Positions 1-12,800 of a stretch of 64,000 nucleotides of DNA are shown one piece after another. How positions within the stretch are numbered: position 1 is the stretch's first letter; every line of letters starts with the position of its first letter. This DNA is from Hippopus hippopus. Lineage: Eukaryota > Mollusca > Bivalvia > Cardiida > Cardiidae. A program made the translations under genes and the position numbers. The notes under the pieces are model-generated. The model searched no databases. It was not told where the DNA came from and worked only from the letters and a program-made list of their open reading frames with translations. The stretch is taken from assembly GCA_946811185.2 (NCBI GenBank), contig OX328097.1, positions 29,597,627 through 29,661,626 on the forward strand, in the 5' to 3' direction.

Positions 1-1967
1 CATATAAGATAAAATTACAAAATGACATTCCAAATTTTCTGTTCCTTGTTTTGATAGAGAACTGAAATGTACCACATTGTTTGACTCAGTCACATATGGG
101 AATATACATTTCCTCTCTCTGTGATTGTTTGATAGGAACCAGACACTGTCACATGCCAATTTTTTGTTTAGGTCCATTTTTTATGTATTCTACTTTAAGT
201 TGTGGCTATTTCAACTGAACATTGCTGCATTCAGTTGCAATATCAGTCATATGAAACTGCCATGTAAATCTAGAATGTTGAGAAGAAATTGAAAAAAATG
301 ATTTAAAATAATGTTCTACAAGTTTCGTAGAAACCCATAATTTGCACTTTAATTTATTTTCTCTATTGACATTGCTTTGTTTCTTAATTTAATAGATATT
401 ACTGTATGAAATGTGGCATAGAGTGAAAGTCTTCGATTTAAACTATTAGAGAAAGGTAATAAAGGAAAATGTATAAAAGCTTTTTAGCAAAAAAAAAATT
501 CAGTTGTTATTGCCACAGCAAGAAAAGGTCTATGAAGCAGCTAGCAGATGTCTTGTAGGGATGAAAGAAAATCTTAGACTCACCTTTATTGCAGGGATTT
601 GCAGACCAAGAATGAATTGTAGCTCCATTCTCCCGCCCTTTTCCACAGTGTTTAAACCCTTCAGTAAATAAATGTAATTTTTTTTTTTTTTACAAAAAAT
701 TGAGGGAATAAGAGAAAATGCTGGTGACCAGAATTTTTTCCTTTTCCAACAATGTTCAGAGCTCTCTGAAACGCCAATGCTGTTGTCTGAGATGACAACT
801 TTTCCCGGTGGATGACAATAGATCCTAACAAAGGATTCCACCGAACAACAAGTTTTTTCAGGGCACACGTCCCAAATCAGCTGCTCAGCTTGATTTGTTT
901 ATCAATTGATTGTTCGCAAGTTGTTTAACAAGGGGGAAAATACAATACATGCACATAGGTAATCTCTTTAGTCGGGTAGTCAAAGAGGTAGGCGTGGCTT
1001 TCAGGGAAACTAACAACCAATCGGAATGCGTCATTCTTTATCACTTGCCTGTTACCTGTTACACAATGGATGACAAATAGTTAATACCCTAATTGCCGTC
1101 ATATTGTTTGACATTTTCAAATTAAGCATCAATGAATGGATTACAGACTAACATACACAGATAATTGATCAATATACTTGATTAAAGAAAGGTAGTGAAC
1201 ATCTAATGAAGCAACTGAATGTTAGCAATGGAAATGAATAATTGAGTATTGTCCATGACCTTTCAACTTTCTGATAAATTTTTTTATTGATCTTTCTGTC
1301 AAAAACAACTATTCAATTAAGAATAAAGTTGCTTGAAAATCAAATCTCTTTTTACCATTACTGGATTATCTCTAATACATTGTACATGTGCTTGATATTA
1401 TCAGAGAACAACTTTGAAAATGGAGAAATTTCTGGGGATTAAAAGGAAAGCTCCAGATTTACTTAGTGATCAGACTAATTTGACAACCTTGAGAAAGAGA
1501 GCTTAGACAACATTGTGGGTTAAGAAGCATTTTCTTCTTTTCCCACAAAGTATTCCACCTTTTCAAAGACATGGTACATTGTTCAAAACATGTTTATCTT
1601 GTCATCTGCAGACTCACGCAAGGTTTAAATTTGGACAGGTCTAAAATATTGTCCTAGAAAAGGTTTAACTGACATCATGGTTCATATTTCTATTCACTAA
1701 ATTCACTTTTAATTACTAATTAAAATGGAATTAGAATTGAATTTACTAATATTTAAAATTTGGGCCCAGAATTATTGCCATTATTATTATAAATATTTAA
1801 AATATGCGTATCATGTTAATAAAAGATAAAGGGAAAAGTTATTAAACTTCTTTAATCCATTGTGCAATTACAAATAATGTCTCTGCTAGTAATTTCTAAA
1901 GTAATTGTAGAGTTGTCCATTATAGAAATTACGTCTCCATGATGCACAAATCTTGATTTATAGTTTT
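1..1967. other. upstream or intron-1 sequence, no gene seen
   Basis: AT-rich. Decayed family-A hairpin remnants at about 640-790 and 1464-1580 (attgtggg...tcccaca cores). The stretch 840-1080 has more G+C and includes an ACCAATCGG box, but no start codon with SOS-like N-terminal coding follows. I see no further structure. Confidence 0.6.
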
Positions 1968-4200
1968 TAGCTCACCTGAGCACGAAGTGCTCTGGGTGAG
2001 CTATTGTGATCGGTCATCGTCCGTCCGTCCATCTGTCCGTCCATCCGTTAACAATTTCTTTAAAAATCTTCTCCTGCAAAACCAGATGGCCAATCTTGAT
2101 AAAACTTGGCAGGAATGTTCCTTGGATGAAGCTCTACAAAAATTGTTAAAAGAATTTAATTCCATCAAAAACTCTGGTTGCCATGGCAACAAAATGGCTG
2201 AAAATGGAAAAAATCTTTAAAAATCTTCTCGTGACAAACCATAAGGCCGAGAGCATTCATATTTTGTATGAAGCATCATTGGGTGACCCTTTACGAAAAT
2301 TGTTAAAATTATTCCCCTAGGGTCATATTTGGGCTTTGCCTGGGTGCACCCTATTTTACATAATAACAAAGAAGGAAATCTTTAAAAAATCTTCCTCTGA
2401 CAAACCATAATGACTAGAGCATTCATATTTGGTTTGTAGCATTATCTGATGATCCTCTACCAAAATTCTGAAAATTATATTTCTGTGGTCATATTTGGGC
2501 TCTGCCAGGGCGCACCCTATTTTACATGGAAACAAAGAAGGAAATCTTTTAAAATCTTCTTGTGACAAACCATAAGGGCTAGAGCATTCATATTTTGCAT
2601 GTAGCATCATCTAGTGACCCTTTATAAAAATTGTTAAAATTATCTCTTTGGGGTCATATTTGGGTTCTGCCCGTGCGCACACTATTTTACATAGAATTAA
2701 AGAAGGAAATCTTTTAAAATCTTGTGACAAACCATAAGGGCTAAAGCATTCATATTTTGCATGTAGCATCATCTGGTGACTCTTTATAAAAATTGTTAAA
2801 ATTATCTCATTGGGGTCATATTTGGGCTCTGCTCGGGTGCACCCAATTTTACATAGAAACAAAGAAGGAAATCTTTTAAAACTCTCGTTCTGACAAATCA
2901 TAAGGGCTAGAGCATTCTTAATTTGTATTTAACATCATCTTGAGACTTTCTACCAAAACTTTAAAAATTGACCCCTTGGGTGGAGTTTGGGCTCTGCCCG
3001 GGCGCACCCTATTTAACATTGAAAAGGAAGAAAATTACATGTGACAAGTGAGAGACTAAAACTTTCATGTTTTGTTTGTAGCAAAGTTCTGGTGACCCTC
3101 TGCCAAAAGTTGTTAGAGTAATTCTTATTGGGGTCACATTATGGCTTTCCTCCCCTCCCCCGGGTATGCCTTATCAAAAAAGAATGGCTTCTGGCTTTGA
3201 TATACTATTATTTGTATGTGGTATATAGCATCATTGTCTTGAGCCTATACCAAAGCTGCCTGTTCACAATTTCCTTAAAAATCTTCTCGTCATAAATCAT
3301 AAGTCAAACAGGCTGAAACCATTTTTACCTCTTCAAACAACCATTATTATTATTACCTGAATGGCCAATCAAAAAACAAAGATTTACATTTAGCCCTATT
3401 TAATTGCCATTTTGCATAGGGTTTGGCCAAAGCTATCTCAGCCAAAACTTTAAACCTCTGTCTTAATCATCATCCGATTTTTCAGCATTGAAATATCATA
3501 GATAAATGACTTACCAATCATGTTAAGCTTTGGTTACAGTTGGATACCTTGTCTTATAATTTTTTTGTAAAGGGCAAAACTATCACATTATATACAACAA
3601 CTGCCTGTGTTGCAAATGATAAAAGATGCCTATACACTGTTTACCAACTTACAACAATTAATAGTATTGCATTAGTTGTACTAATCCTTCAAGTTGGAAA
3701 TTCACTTGGAAAAATAAAGCAAAGCCTATCATGAAGTCATGTTTTTTATTAGTTAGGCTGTTTTCAAAGAAAGTCTGAGGTATTGCTATAGCCTTGGCAT
3801 CCATGTTGTTGGCGTTCTCGGCGTAGGCACCCGCATGCGGTGCTCTTGTGTCTCATTTGCCCCCACATTGATGGATTGAGAGCATTATGTCAGTCCAATT
3901 ATCCAAAACTTAAAATTATGTCTCCCCGCTGTTGTTTTTGGCAGCACAGTCTGTCTGTCTCTCTGTTCATCTGCTTTTCCGATTCCAGATGAAATCTCTG
4001 AATATGTTAGGATGATTTTGATATAATTTCATACATTTGTTCAGTATAACCTACCGGCAGTTGTGTAAAAAACCAAAAATTTTATCGGCTCAAAACCAGG
4101 GTATGCCTTATTTGAAAAGAATACCCTGCCCTTGATAAACCATATAAGTTACAAATATACTCAGGTGAGCGATATAGGACCATCATGGTCCTCTTGTTAA
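1968..4200 (+). mobile_element. element D1, GCTCACCTGAG-ended repeat with 165-bp internal units
   Basis: It starts TTAGCTCACCTGAGC at 1967 and ends ACTCAGGTGAGCGATATAGG then the hairpin CCATCATGG and CCTCTTGTT near 4197. The ends are inverted. Inside, units of about 165 bp repeat at 2233, 2399, 2563, 2725 and 2892 (GACAAACCATAAGG phase). A CCGTCCGTCC run lies near the 5' end. No transposase is present. A fragment of the F repeat (CACCCGCATGCGGTGCTCTTG) sits at about 3755-3870. Confidence 0.75.
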
Positions 4201-4296
4201 ATGTTTATTACTTGTGTATGAAAAGTCATCCTGACTGTATGGAATACCAACTTCTTCAGGCTGGAATGCAACTTTTCAATTTGGAATCCTTTTTTA

Positions 4297-5611
4297 GGTC
4301 ATCTGAGCACGAAGTGCTCAAGGTGAGCTTTTGTGATTGCCCAATGTGCGTCGTGCGTCATGCATCGTCCGTCGTCCACAATTTCTTTAAACATCTTCTC
4401 CTCCTAAACCACTGGGCCAATCTTGATGAAACTTGGCAGGGATGTTCCTTGGGTGAAGCTCTACCAAAGTTGTTCAAGAGATTGAATTCCACCCATAACT
4501 CTGGTTGCCATGGCAACCAAAAGGAAAAAAATAGCAAAATCTTTGAAAATCTTCTCCTCTGAAACTAGAAGGCGTAGAGCTTTGATATTTGGTATGTAGC
4601 ATCTCCTAGTGGACCTCTACCAAGATTGTTCATATGATGCCCCTGGGGTCAAAACTGGCCCCGCCCCGGGGATCACAAGTTTGAACATAGGAACAAAGAA
4701 GGAACACTTTAAAATTTTTCTTCTCTGAAACTGGAAGGCATAGAGCTTTGATATTTGGTATGTAGCATCTCCTAGTGGACCTCTACCAAGTTTGTTCATA
4801 TGAAGCCCCTGGGGTCAAAACTGGCCCCGCCCCAGGGGTCACAAGTTCAAACATAGGAACAAAGAAGGAAAATTTTAAAATTCTTCTTCTCTGAAACTGG
4901 AAGGCATAGAGCTTTGATATTTGGTATGTAACATCTGCTAGTGGACCTCTACCAAGTTTGTTCATATAATGCCCCTGGGATCAAAACTGGCCCCGCCCCG
5001 GGGGTCACAAGTTTGAACATGGGAACAAAAAAGGGAAAACTTTAAAATTCTTCTTCTTTGAAACTGGAAGGCCCAGAGCTTTGATATTTGGTATGTAGCA
5101 TCTCCTAGTGGGCCTCTACCAAGTTTGTTCATACTATGCCCCTGGGGTCAAAACTGGCCCTGCCCGGGGGTCAGAAGTTTAAACATAGGAACAAAGAAGG
5201 AAAACTTTAAAATTCTTCTCTGAAACTGGTAGGCATAGAGCTTTGATATTTGGTATGTAGCATCTCCTAGTGGACCTCTACCAAGTTTGTTCATACGCTG
5301 CCCCTGGGGTCAAAACTGGCCCCGCCCCGGGGGTCACAAGTTAGAACAAAGGAACAAAGAAGGAAAATTTTAAAATTCTTCTTCTCTAAAACTGGAAGGT
5401 GTAGAGCTTTGATATTTGGTATGTAGCATCTCCCAGTGGACCTCTACCAGGTTTGTTAATATGATGTCCCTGGGGTCAAAACTGGACCCGCCCCAGGGGT
5501 CACAAGTTTGAACATAAGAACAAAAAAGGGAAAACTTTAAAATTCTTCTTCTGTGAAACTGGAAGGCTTGGAGCTTTGATATTTGGTATGTAGTGAACCT
5601 GTTCTAAGTTT
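4297..5611 (+). mobile_element. element D2, 3'-truncated, seven 165-bp units
   Basis: The head GGTCATCTGAGCACGAAGTG matches D1. Units phased on GCATCTCCTAGTGGACCTC occur at about 4599, 4765, 4931, 5099 and 5260 and continue to about 5590. Each carries GGGGTCAAAACTGGCCCC. It is cut off where D3 begins. Confidence 0.72.
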
Positions 5612-7586
5612 GTTAGCCCACCTGAGCACAACATATTTCAGTGAGTTCAAAATTGGGTCACCTGGGGTCATAAACTAGGTCACTAGGTCAAATTAAAGAA
5701 ATACCTTTAGGGCACTCTAGAGGCCACATTTTTTGCTCAATTGACTTGAAAATTGGTCAGAATGTTTGTCTTGATTAAATCTCACATGAATCTGAATTTG
5801 GGTCAACTCGGGTCATAAACTAGATCACTAGGTCAAATTAAAGAAATAACTCTGGGGCACTCTAGAGGCCACATTTATTGTTTAATTGATTTGAAAATTG
5901 GTTAAAATGTTTCTCTCGATAAAATCTAGGATGAGTTCAAAATTGGGTCACCTGGGTTCATAATCTAGGTCACTAGGTCAAATTAAAGAAATACCTTGAG
6001 GGCACTCTAGAGGCCACATTTTTTGCTCAATTGACTTGAAAATTGGTCAGAATATTTGTCATGATCAAATCTTACATAAGTCTGCATTTAAGTGAACTCG
6101 GGTGATAAACTAGGTCACTAGGTCAAATTAAAGAAATACCTTTAGGGCACTCTAGAGGCCACATTTATTGTTCAATTGATTTGAAAATTGATTAAAATGT
6201 TTGTCTTGATGAAATCTAAGATGAGTTCAAAATTGGGTCACCTGGGGTCATAATCTAGGTCACTAGGTCAAATTAAAGAAATACCTTTAGGGCACTTTAG
6301 AGGTCACATTTTTTGCTCAATCGACTTGAAAATAGGTCAGAATGTTTGTCTTGGTAAAATCTCACATGAATCTGAATTTGGGTCAACTCGGGTCATAAAC
6401 TAGGTCACTAGGTCAAAGAAATACCTTTAGGGCACTCTAGAGGCCACATTTATTGCTCAATTGACTTGAAAATTTGTCAGAATGTTTGTCTTGATTAAAT
6501 TTCACATGAGTTTGAATTTGGGTCAGCTGGGCTCCTAAACTAGGTCACTAGGTAAAATTAAAGAAATACCTTTAGGGCACTGTAGAGGCCACATTTTTGG
6601 CTCAATTGACATGAAAATTGGTCAGAATATTTGTCTTGATCAAATCTTACAAGAGTTTGAATTTGGGTCAACTCAGGTCATAAACTAGGTCACTAGGTCA
6701 AATTAAACAAATACCTTGTGGGCACTCTAGAGGCCACATTTATTGCTCAATTGACTTGAAATTTGGTCAGAATGTTTGTCTTGATAAAATCTCGGATGAG
6801 TTTGGATTTGGGTCATGTGGGATCATAAACTAGGTCACTAGGTCAAATTAAAGAAATACCTTTAGGGCACTCTAGAGGCCACATTTTTTGCTCAATTGAC
6901 TTGAAAATTGGTCAGAATGTTTGTCTTGATTAAATCTCACATGAATCTGAATTTGGGCCAACTGGGCTCATAAACTAGGTCTTTAGGTCAAATTAAAGAA
7001 ATACCTTTAAGGCACTGTAGAGGCCACATTTATTGTTCAATTGATTTGAAAATTGGTTAAAATGTTTGTCTTGATGAAATCTAAGATGAGTTCAAAATTG
7101 GGTCACCTGGGGTCATAATCTAGGTCACTAGGTCAAATTAAAGAAATACCTTTAGGGCACTCTAGAGGCCACATTTCTTGCTCAATTGACTTGAAAATTG
7201 GTCAGAATGTTTGTCTTTATGAAATATTGGATGAGTTTGAAATTGGGTCAACTGGGATCATAAACTAGGTCACTAGGTCAAATTAAAGAAATACCTTTAG
7301 GGCACTCTAGAGGCCACATTTATTTCTCAATTAACTTGAAAACTGTTCAAAATGTTTGTCTTGATAAATATTTTGATGAGTTCTAAATTTGGTCACGTAT
7401 GGTGATAAAGTAGGTCACTAGGTCAACTTACGGAAATTTCTTGTGGATGCTCTAGATGCCACATTTTAAGCTCAATTGACCTGACATTTGGTCAGAAATT
7501 GAATTTTGCACGTGGAGTGAAATTTTGCCTATTGACTCAGGTGAGCGATCCAGGGCCATCATGGCCCTCTTGTTTTTTTTTTTTTT
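5612..7586 (+). mobile_element. element D3, about thirteen 145-bp units
   Basis: The head is TTAGCCCACCTGAGCACAAC; the tail is CTCAGGTGAGCGATCCAGGG, CCATCATGG and a T-run at about 7574. AGGTCACTAGGTCAAATTAA recurs every 145 bp from 5677 to about 7411 with little length change. The unit sequence differs from that of D1/D2, though the ends are shared. Confidence 0.78.
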
Positions 7587-9598
7587 TGCCCGAGTTGGAT
7601 CCCTGGAATCCAACTTTCAAAATCCTTGTGAGAACACTGAATGTTTTGTCATTTTCAAAGACAAGTATGAATATCCCATCACTTGAGTCACATTTGATTT
7701 GTCATGTGCAAATACTTTCAATTAATGTCTTCTGCAAATGCTTTCAACTTGGACAAGAAGTGGGTGATAAAGTGTGCAAGAGCCTTCTTCCAAATGTTTA
7801 GAAACATACGCAAAAAAGTCTTACGGTAATTCGCCAATGAATTTGGACAGCCTAAATGTTCAGACAAGCTAAATTATTTCCACAAATTCCAGAAATAATT
7901 TAATTTTAGTCCTGAAAAATGAGTTTTCCGAAATATTCAGACAGTCTGAAAACATTGATTTTCCATAATATGGGACATTTAATTTTTTAGAAAATGTTTC
8001 CGATAATGGTGGACTGCTTAGACCTGTGCACATTTCTATATCATTATTCTATAATGTTCATTGAATCATTCAAGAGCCGAGTAATGCAGCATTAATTTTA
8101 AGTCATAAAATTATACCAAAATGATTTTAATACTCAAGTTATTTTTTCTAAAAACTTCTTACCATCACAAACAGTGTAGATTCGGGTCAAAGATCTGACT
8201 AAACATTCTGTCTAGTCTGATCTTGATCAACACAAACCGCCAACTAAAGATTTAAAAGGTGCTTGAAGGGCATAGATCTTTCCCAGCTTTTTAATGCTAT
8301 ATAAGCAGTTTCTCCCTTTTTCGTAATGTTTTCAAGTCAGCTTCTCTAAAAGAGGGAAAAGTTATACAGATCTGTGACTGTGAGGGAAATGGTTTAAACT
8401 ATAACTCTTTCGTCCAGACCCTTAACTTTTTTTTCCACCTGTTGATCCTTTAATATTTTATTTAACTCACCTTGATGTCCCGTATTGATGTTCCCCAGTT
8501 TTTTTTTTTTTCTCACAAAGTAAAAATGAGCTTACCAGATAGCCAATCCATCAATAAAGTTTAATTGAATGTATCAGCTGGGATAAATGTATGGCCTAGA
8601 TATAATCCTTATTACTTCATAAATTGATGTCATCAACACATGACTTTCCGAATATACAAAATTTGTCAAGTAACTCGGGAAAAGCTCAAAGAGAATGAAA
8701 GAAATGAAAAGCGGTGTCCATTATTAATCATATATGCTATTTAATGACCAAATAAATCATAATCAGCAGTAAAATCGATATTCTGTATTCATCAGGTTCC
8801 TCAAATGGCGACAGCTTCACAGTCGGTACTGACTAAAACTGGGACAGTAATGTTGTCGTTGTCCTCAGAATATTCTGTGTCGTTTTACCTCATTTAACAC
8901 ATTGTTTCGGAAAAAAAAAACTTTTAAAAAATGAAATATTTTCCTACCTATCAACCCTAATTCTTAAAAGTTTGTAATCAAAACCGCATATATATTTTGT
9001 TTTGGCCCAAGTCTACTGAGGTAGTAGGCAAAGCACCCTATTCAGAGTTCCAGCGTACTAGTGCTAGTCTGATAGTACATGAGAGACTTAGAAAAAAAAC
9101 TATTTAACTGTAAACTGTCCAGTCGTGAGTTTTAACAACCTGGGTGGGGAAAAGGCTTTTGAAAACATTGTTTGAAAAGGAGCAAATGCTGGAAACCAAC
9201 ATTTTTTCCTATTCCTTTAAAGTTTTCTGCCTTTACAAAGACAAATCCTGTCATTAGTGCCCCATACTTCCAGTTTGGAATGGCCTGAATTTATTTTTGT
9301 TTAATTAAAAGTTAAGTTAGCTATTGCCCTGACGTGATGGGATAAAAATTTGTTAAAGTGGCTTAACACTGACTAACAAGACTTACTTAAGACTCGTCAA
9401 AACTTGCATACTACAAATTTAAGTGAACGCAAATGAGCTGGAAATCTCTCATAGGGTACAAAACATTGTTGGAATAGGAAGAAATACTAGTTACCTTTTC
9501 AAAAACCTTTTAAAAAACTTTCTCGGGGTCATTGAAATTGGAGATTATTTAGTATAAGGTTATTTTCACAGTCAGTACAACAATCAAATCCTTTTCAG
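7587..9598. other. intronic sequence, no gene
   Basis: AT-rich spacer. Two degenerate family-A hairpins at about 9120-9260 and 9430-9530. Nothing else recognised; the SOS first exon was looked for and not found. Confidence 0.6.
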
Positions 9599-9871
9599 GT
9601 CCATAAACAAGTCCATCCATCACTCATTGCAAAGAAGGATGCATTAGAGTATGTGGAGAAGTTGATTATACAACTTCTTGCCACATTGTGTGCCTCTGAG
9701 CCCCATGTTGTCCAAGATGTTGAGGATCGTGTACAGAAAACTTTTCCAGATCCTATTGATAAGTGGGCTATAGGTGATGCAGAAAGGGCCATTGACAAAG
9801 TTGATAATAAAGGCAAGAAGCACACAAAACTAGTCCTGCCAGTGGATAAGATTCACCCTCTTCTTATAAAG
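9599..9871 (+). CDS. SOS1: SOS window exon 1: N-terminal histone-fold half
   Basis: 91 codons, phase 0 at both ends. It begins VHKQVHPSL, matching the human GQVHPTLES region, so about 30-35 residues are encoded upstream. It contains the first histone-fold motif ([19 protein letters not shown]) and ends KIHPLLIK. The acceptor is ccttttcag and the donor gtattg. The fold packs on the DH-PH unit and binds membrane phospholipid in human SOS1 (family knowledge). Confidence 0.96.
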
Positions 9872-12800
9872 GTATTGTATTTATTATTGTAACTCATTAT
9901 TTTCTTAACCCTTTACCACACAATCCTAAGTTGTAACAGTTCAGAGAAAAAAGTTGTTTTGAAACTATTGTGGGAAAAGGCGAAAATGCTGGTAAACCAG
10001 CATTTTCTCCTGTCTGACCTCTGATCTACACTGTCCTCTACTTTATTCTAGATTATGACCAGATTGGTTCTTTATCTTGCAATAAAAAATGTGTTATTGG
10101 CCTTTGCAAAAGCTAACTTATTATTTAGTAGTGAAAGAGTTGTCTCATCAACACACCAACACTACTGTATACGTTATCAACACTTCTTCAGTTTTGTATA
10201 CGTTGAAATTCTTGTGACTTGGAAATTTTTGCAATTTTGCAAATTTGAAAAATCTGTAAACATTTCTGTTCATGTATGTTACCACAAGTATACCAATAAA
10301 TAGCGAGTGTCGTGAATTTGCAAACATTTCCATTTGCAGAATGTCCGTAATGGGTAATTTGCAATTTTTTCAACACGCATATACAGGGTTTTCCCTTAGC
10401 AACAAAAATAGGGGGTCATTGTGACCCCCTAGTCGAAAATAATGGGGGTCATTTTGGAATTTGTGAGGGTCACAACAAAATGTAATTTTCTTAGACAAAA
10501 GCTACTATTTATGAAACTATGTGTGTTTTTTGTGTTTTCTATTCACTGTAAATCTTTGTTTACCCTATATATGTATTATCACATGGTGATAGATACATAA
10601 TACAGCCAAATCACCAAAAACGGTAAAATTGTGGGTAAGAAAATGTCCGGAAAATTTTTTGTTTCCATTTGTATTGAATATTTGTCCATACAAAATTTGA
10701 GACATTTGCCAACGATATACCGCGAGACAAAGTTACAGAAGCAAGGGAATTTAATACTTGTTGGGCATTAAATACATGTAGTATAAATCATGAGTGAATT
10801 ACGTTACAACAACCTTTCCCTAATGGCAAACTTGTTTATTTAAACAAAACAGGAAATAAACCATTTTAACTATGATTATTAAAAGAACAAACGTTCGAAC
10901 TCTTCAAACAAGTACATATTCTCTCCTTTAAACAAGATATTTCTGAATGCCGAGTCCCTTTCTGTTACCGCAGACAAAATAAGCAGTAAAAACTTCTTTT
11001 TTTGTTTGAAACAATGTTTCAAATATAAGCAAACATTTAAAGTTTGAAAACCAACAAAATCAGAAATTTGCTCAGTCACTCATATGGCTAAACAACATAA
11101 AACACATTATAGATATTAGTTTTGACGTTGCATTTTCTCTTGGAAACAACTAAAAAAGAAACAACCCCAAGTAACGTAAATCACAGAAATACGCCCTACC
11201 GGTTTAAACGGAGAAAATGTTACAATAAAGCCTCAAATATGACACCAGTAATTACATCCATTTGATTTCTTGAAGTATTTCTATTAAAAGAAAACCAAAC
11301 TCTGTATTTTTTTTTTTTTGTTAAACATTAAAAATTAATCATTATAACCAACTAGCAAGGATTCGACACTGTAGCAACCGACCTTTAATTCGGTCAAACT
11401 AGTCAAAACTGTCGTAAAAAAGCATTTTGCTGGCTTAGTCCCTATATACCAGAATGTAAACAAATGTGTGGCTGTATTAAAACAGGCTTCTTTGCAGTTG
11501 TATAAGGAAAACATTGTCTAAGGCTGGTAACGTAATTCACTGTCTCTTGGTACCCATGTCACTGTGTTCAAATTTTGAAACTATCATGTTTATGTCAATA
11601 TCTGAAATACTTTACACCTTGCATTCCAATAGTCTATAGGATCATGCATTGTAGACAGCTGACGATTCATTGACCCATAGTGTCAATGGCCCATTGGGTC
11701 ATATGTAAAACAGACCTTGCTTCGCCCTTTCTGAAAAAATATGGTTTTGTGTAAATTGTCATCTTGGCTTTATTTCAATGCTAGTCCAACACACTATTTG
11801 CCATGGTACATGTATATAGCAGCTAATGCACTTGTATTGAGAGGGATTCAGGCATCAGTTGCAGTTGCATTGATAATAGGATCATATTCTACTGATTTAG
11901 TATTATCTTGAGTTTGATCAATAGCTTGCTCAGTAATAGGGATTAGATTTATTCAGTAAGCTGAATCAAGTGGTCCATATTCTTTCCTGTACAAGGTCTC
12001 GTTGTTTGCATACTGTTCACAAGTCTGTTCTTGACTTTCAGATTCTTAGCTTTGACTGGAATTGAAAAAATTGCTCAGCTACCTCATTTTTTTCAAATAT
12101 CCCTTTCTTCACAAAATTTGTTGTACCTTTTTTTGTTTGCTCTGAATTACATGAATAAAATTCGGTAGTTTTCACATATAGTATTTCTCAACACGGGTCT
12201 ATTTTCTCTGGAAATAATTTTAACCTTCCTTTGCTTTCCTCTTCTAGCGGGTATCTTCTTGAATTTCAGCCCTAGAAATTGCGGTTTTACCTGTAATGGT
12301 TAAGTCATGTCTTTGTGATTTACGCTATCTATCAGTGAATTACGTTATCATATTCATGTTCATTTCAATGTAGTACAAACAACTGCATTTAACCAAGTGG
12401 TATACTAATCACAAAGTGAAAATGTTTCTTCCAAAAATATGCAGTAATTTCAGAAAGTTCAATGCAAAGTTCGTTGAAAACAATGCTTTACAAGTACTAC
12501 CTAAAGCAAGATTTTTTAAAAGCGATCTTCAGAAATATCAACCCATCATATGATAGCCTCCAATACGTGTGAATAGGCCTTTGACGAAGTCATGTCCACA
12601 TGTGTTAGGTACTCGCTCAGTTCATTCGTTTTCGAAATACTTATTAAATTTAGAAAAATGCCATAACGTAATTCACGGTAACGTAATTAAAAAATTATCA
12701 TATTGTTTATAACTTTCAAAAGAAGATGACAGAAGCAAGTTATTTTCCAGTGGATTTGGTTTAAGTATATTTAATGGTTTTATACAAAAGAACAATTAAT

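Noticed and set aside
530..868. 112-codon open frame on the minus strand
   Set aside because: It overlaps a decayed family-A hairpin (its complement supplies the Trp/Lys-rich middle) and has no recognisable domain or splice context.
1381..1505. Possible SOS first exon (ATG at about 1420, then EKFLGIKRK)
   Set aside because: No resemblance to the SOS N-terminus; the reading runs into a family-A remnant.
2356..2901. Minus-strand open frames of 84 and 96 codons
   Set aside because: They restate the 165-bp repeat units of element D1; the periodic translation is a by-product of the array.
5612..7586. CRISPR-like array of regular repeats
   Set aside because: The repeats are contiguous 145-bp units without unique spacers, in a eukaryotic genome, bounded by mobile-element ends.
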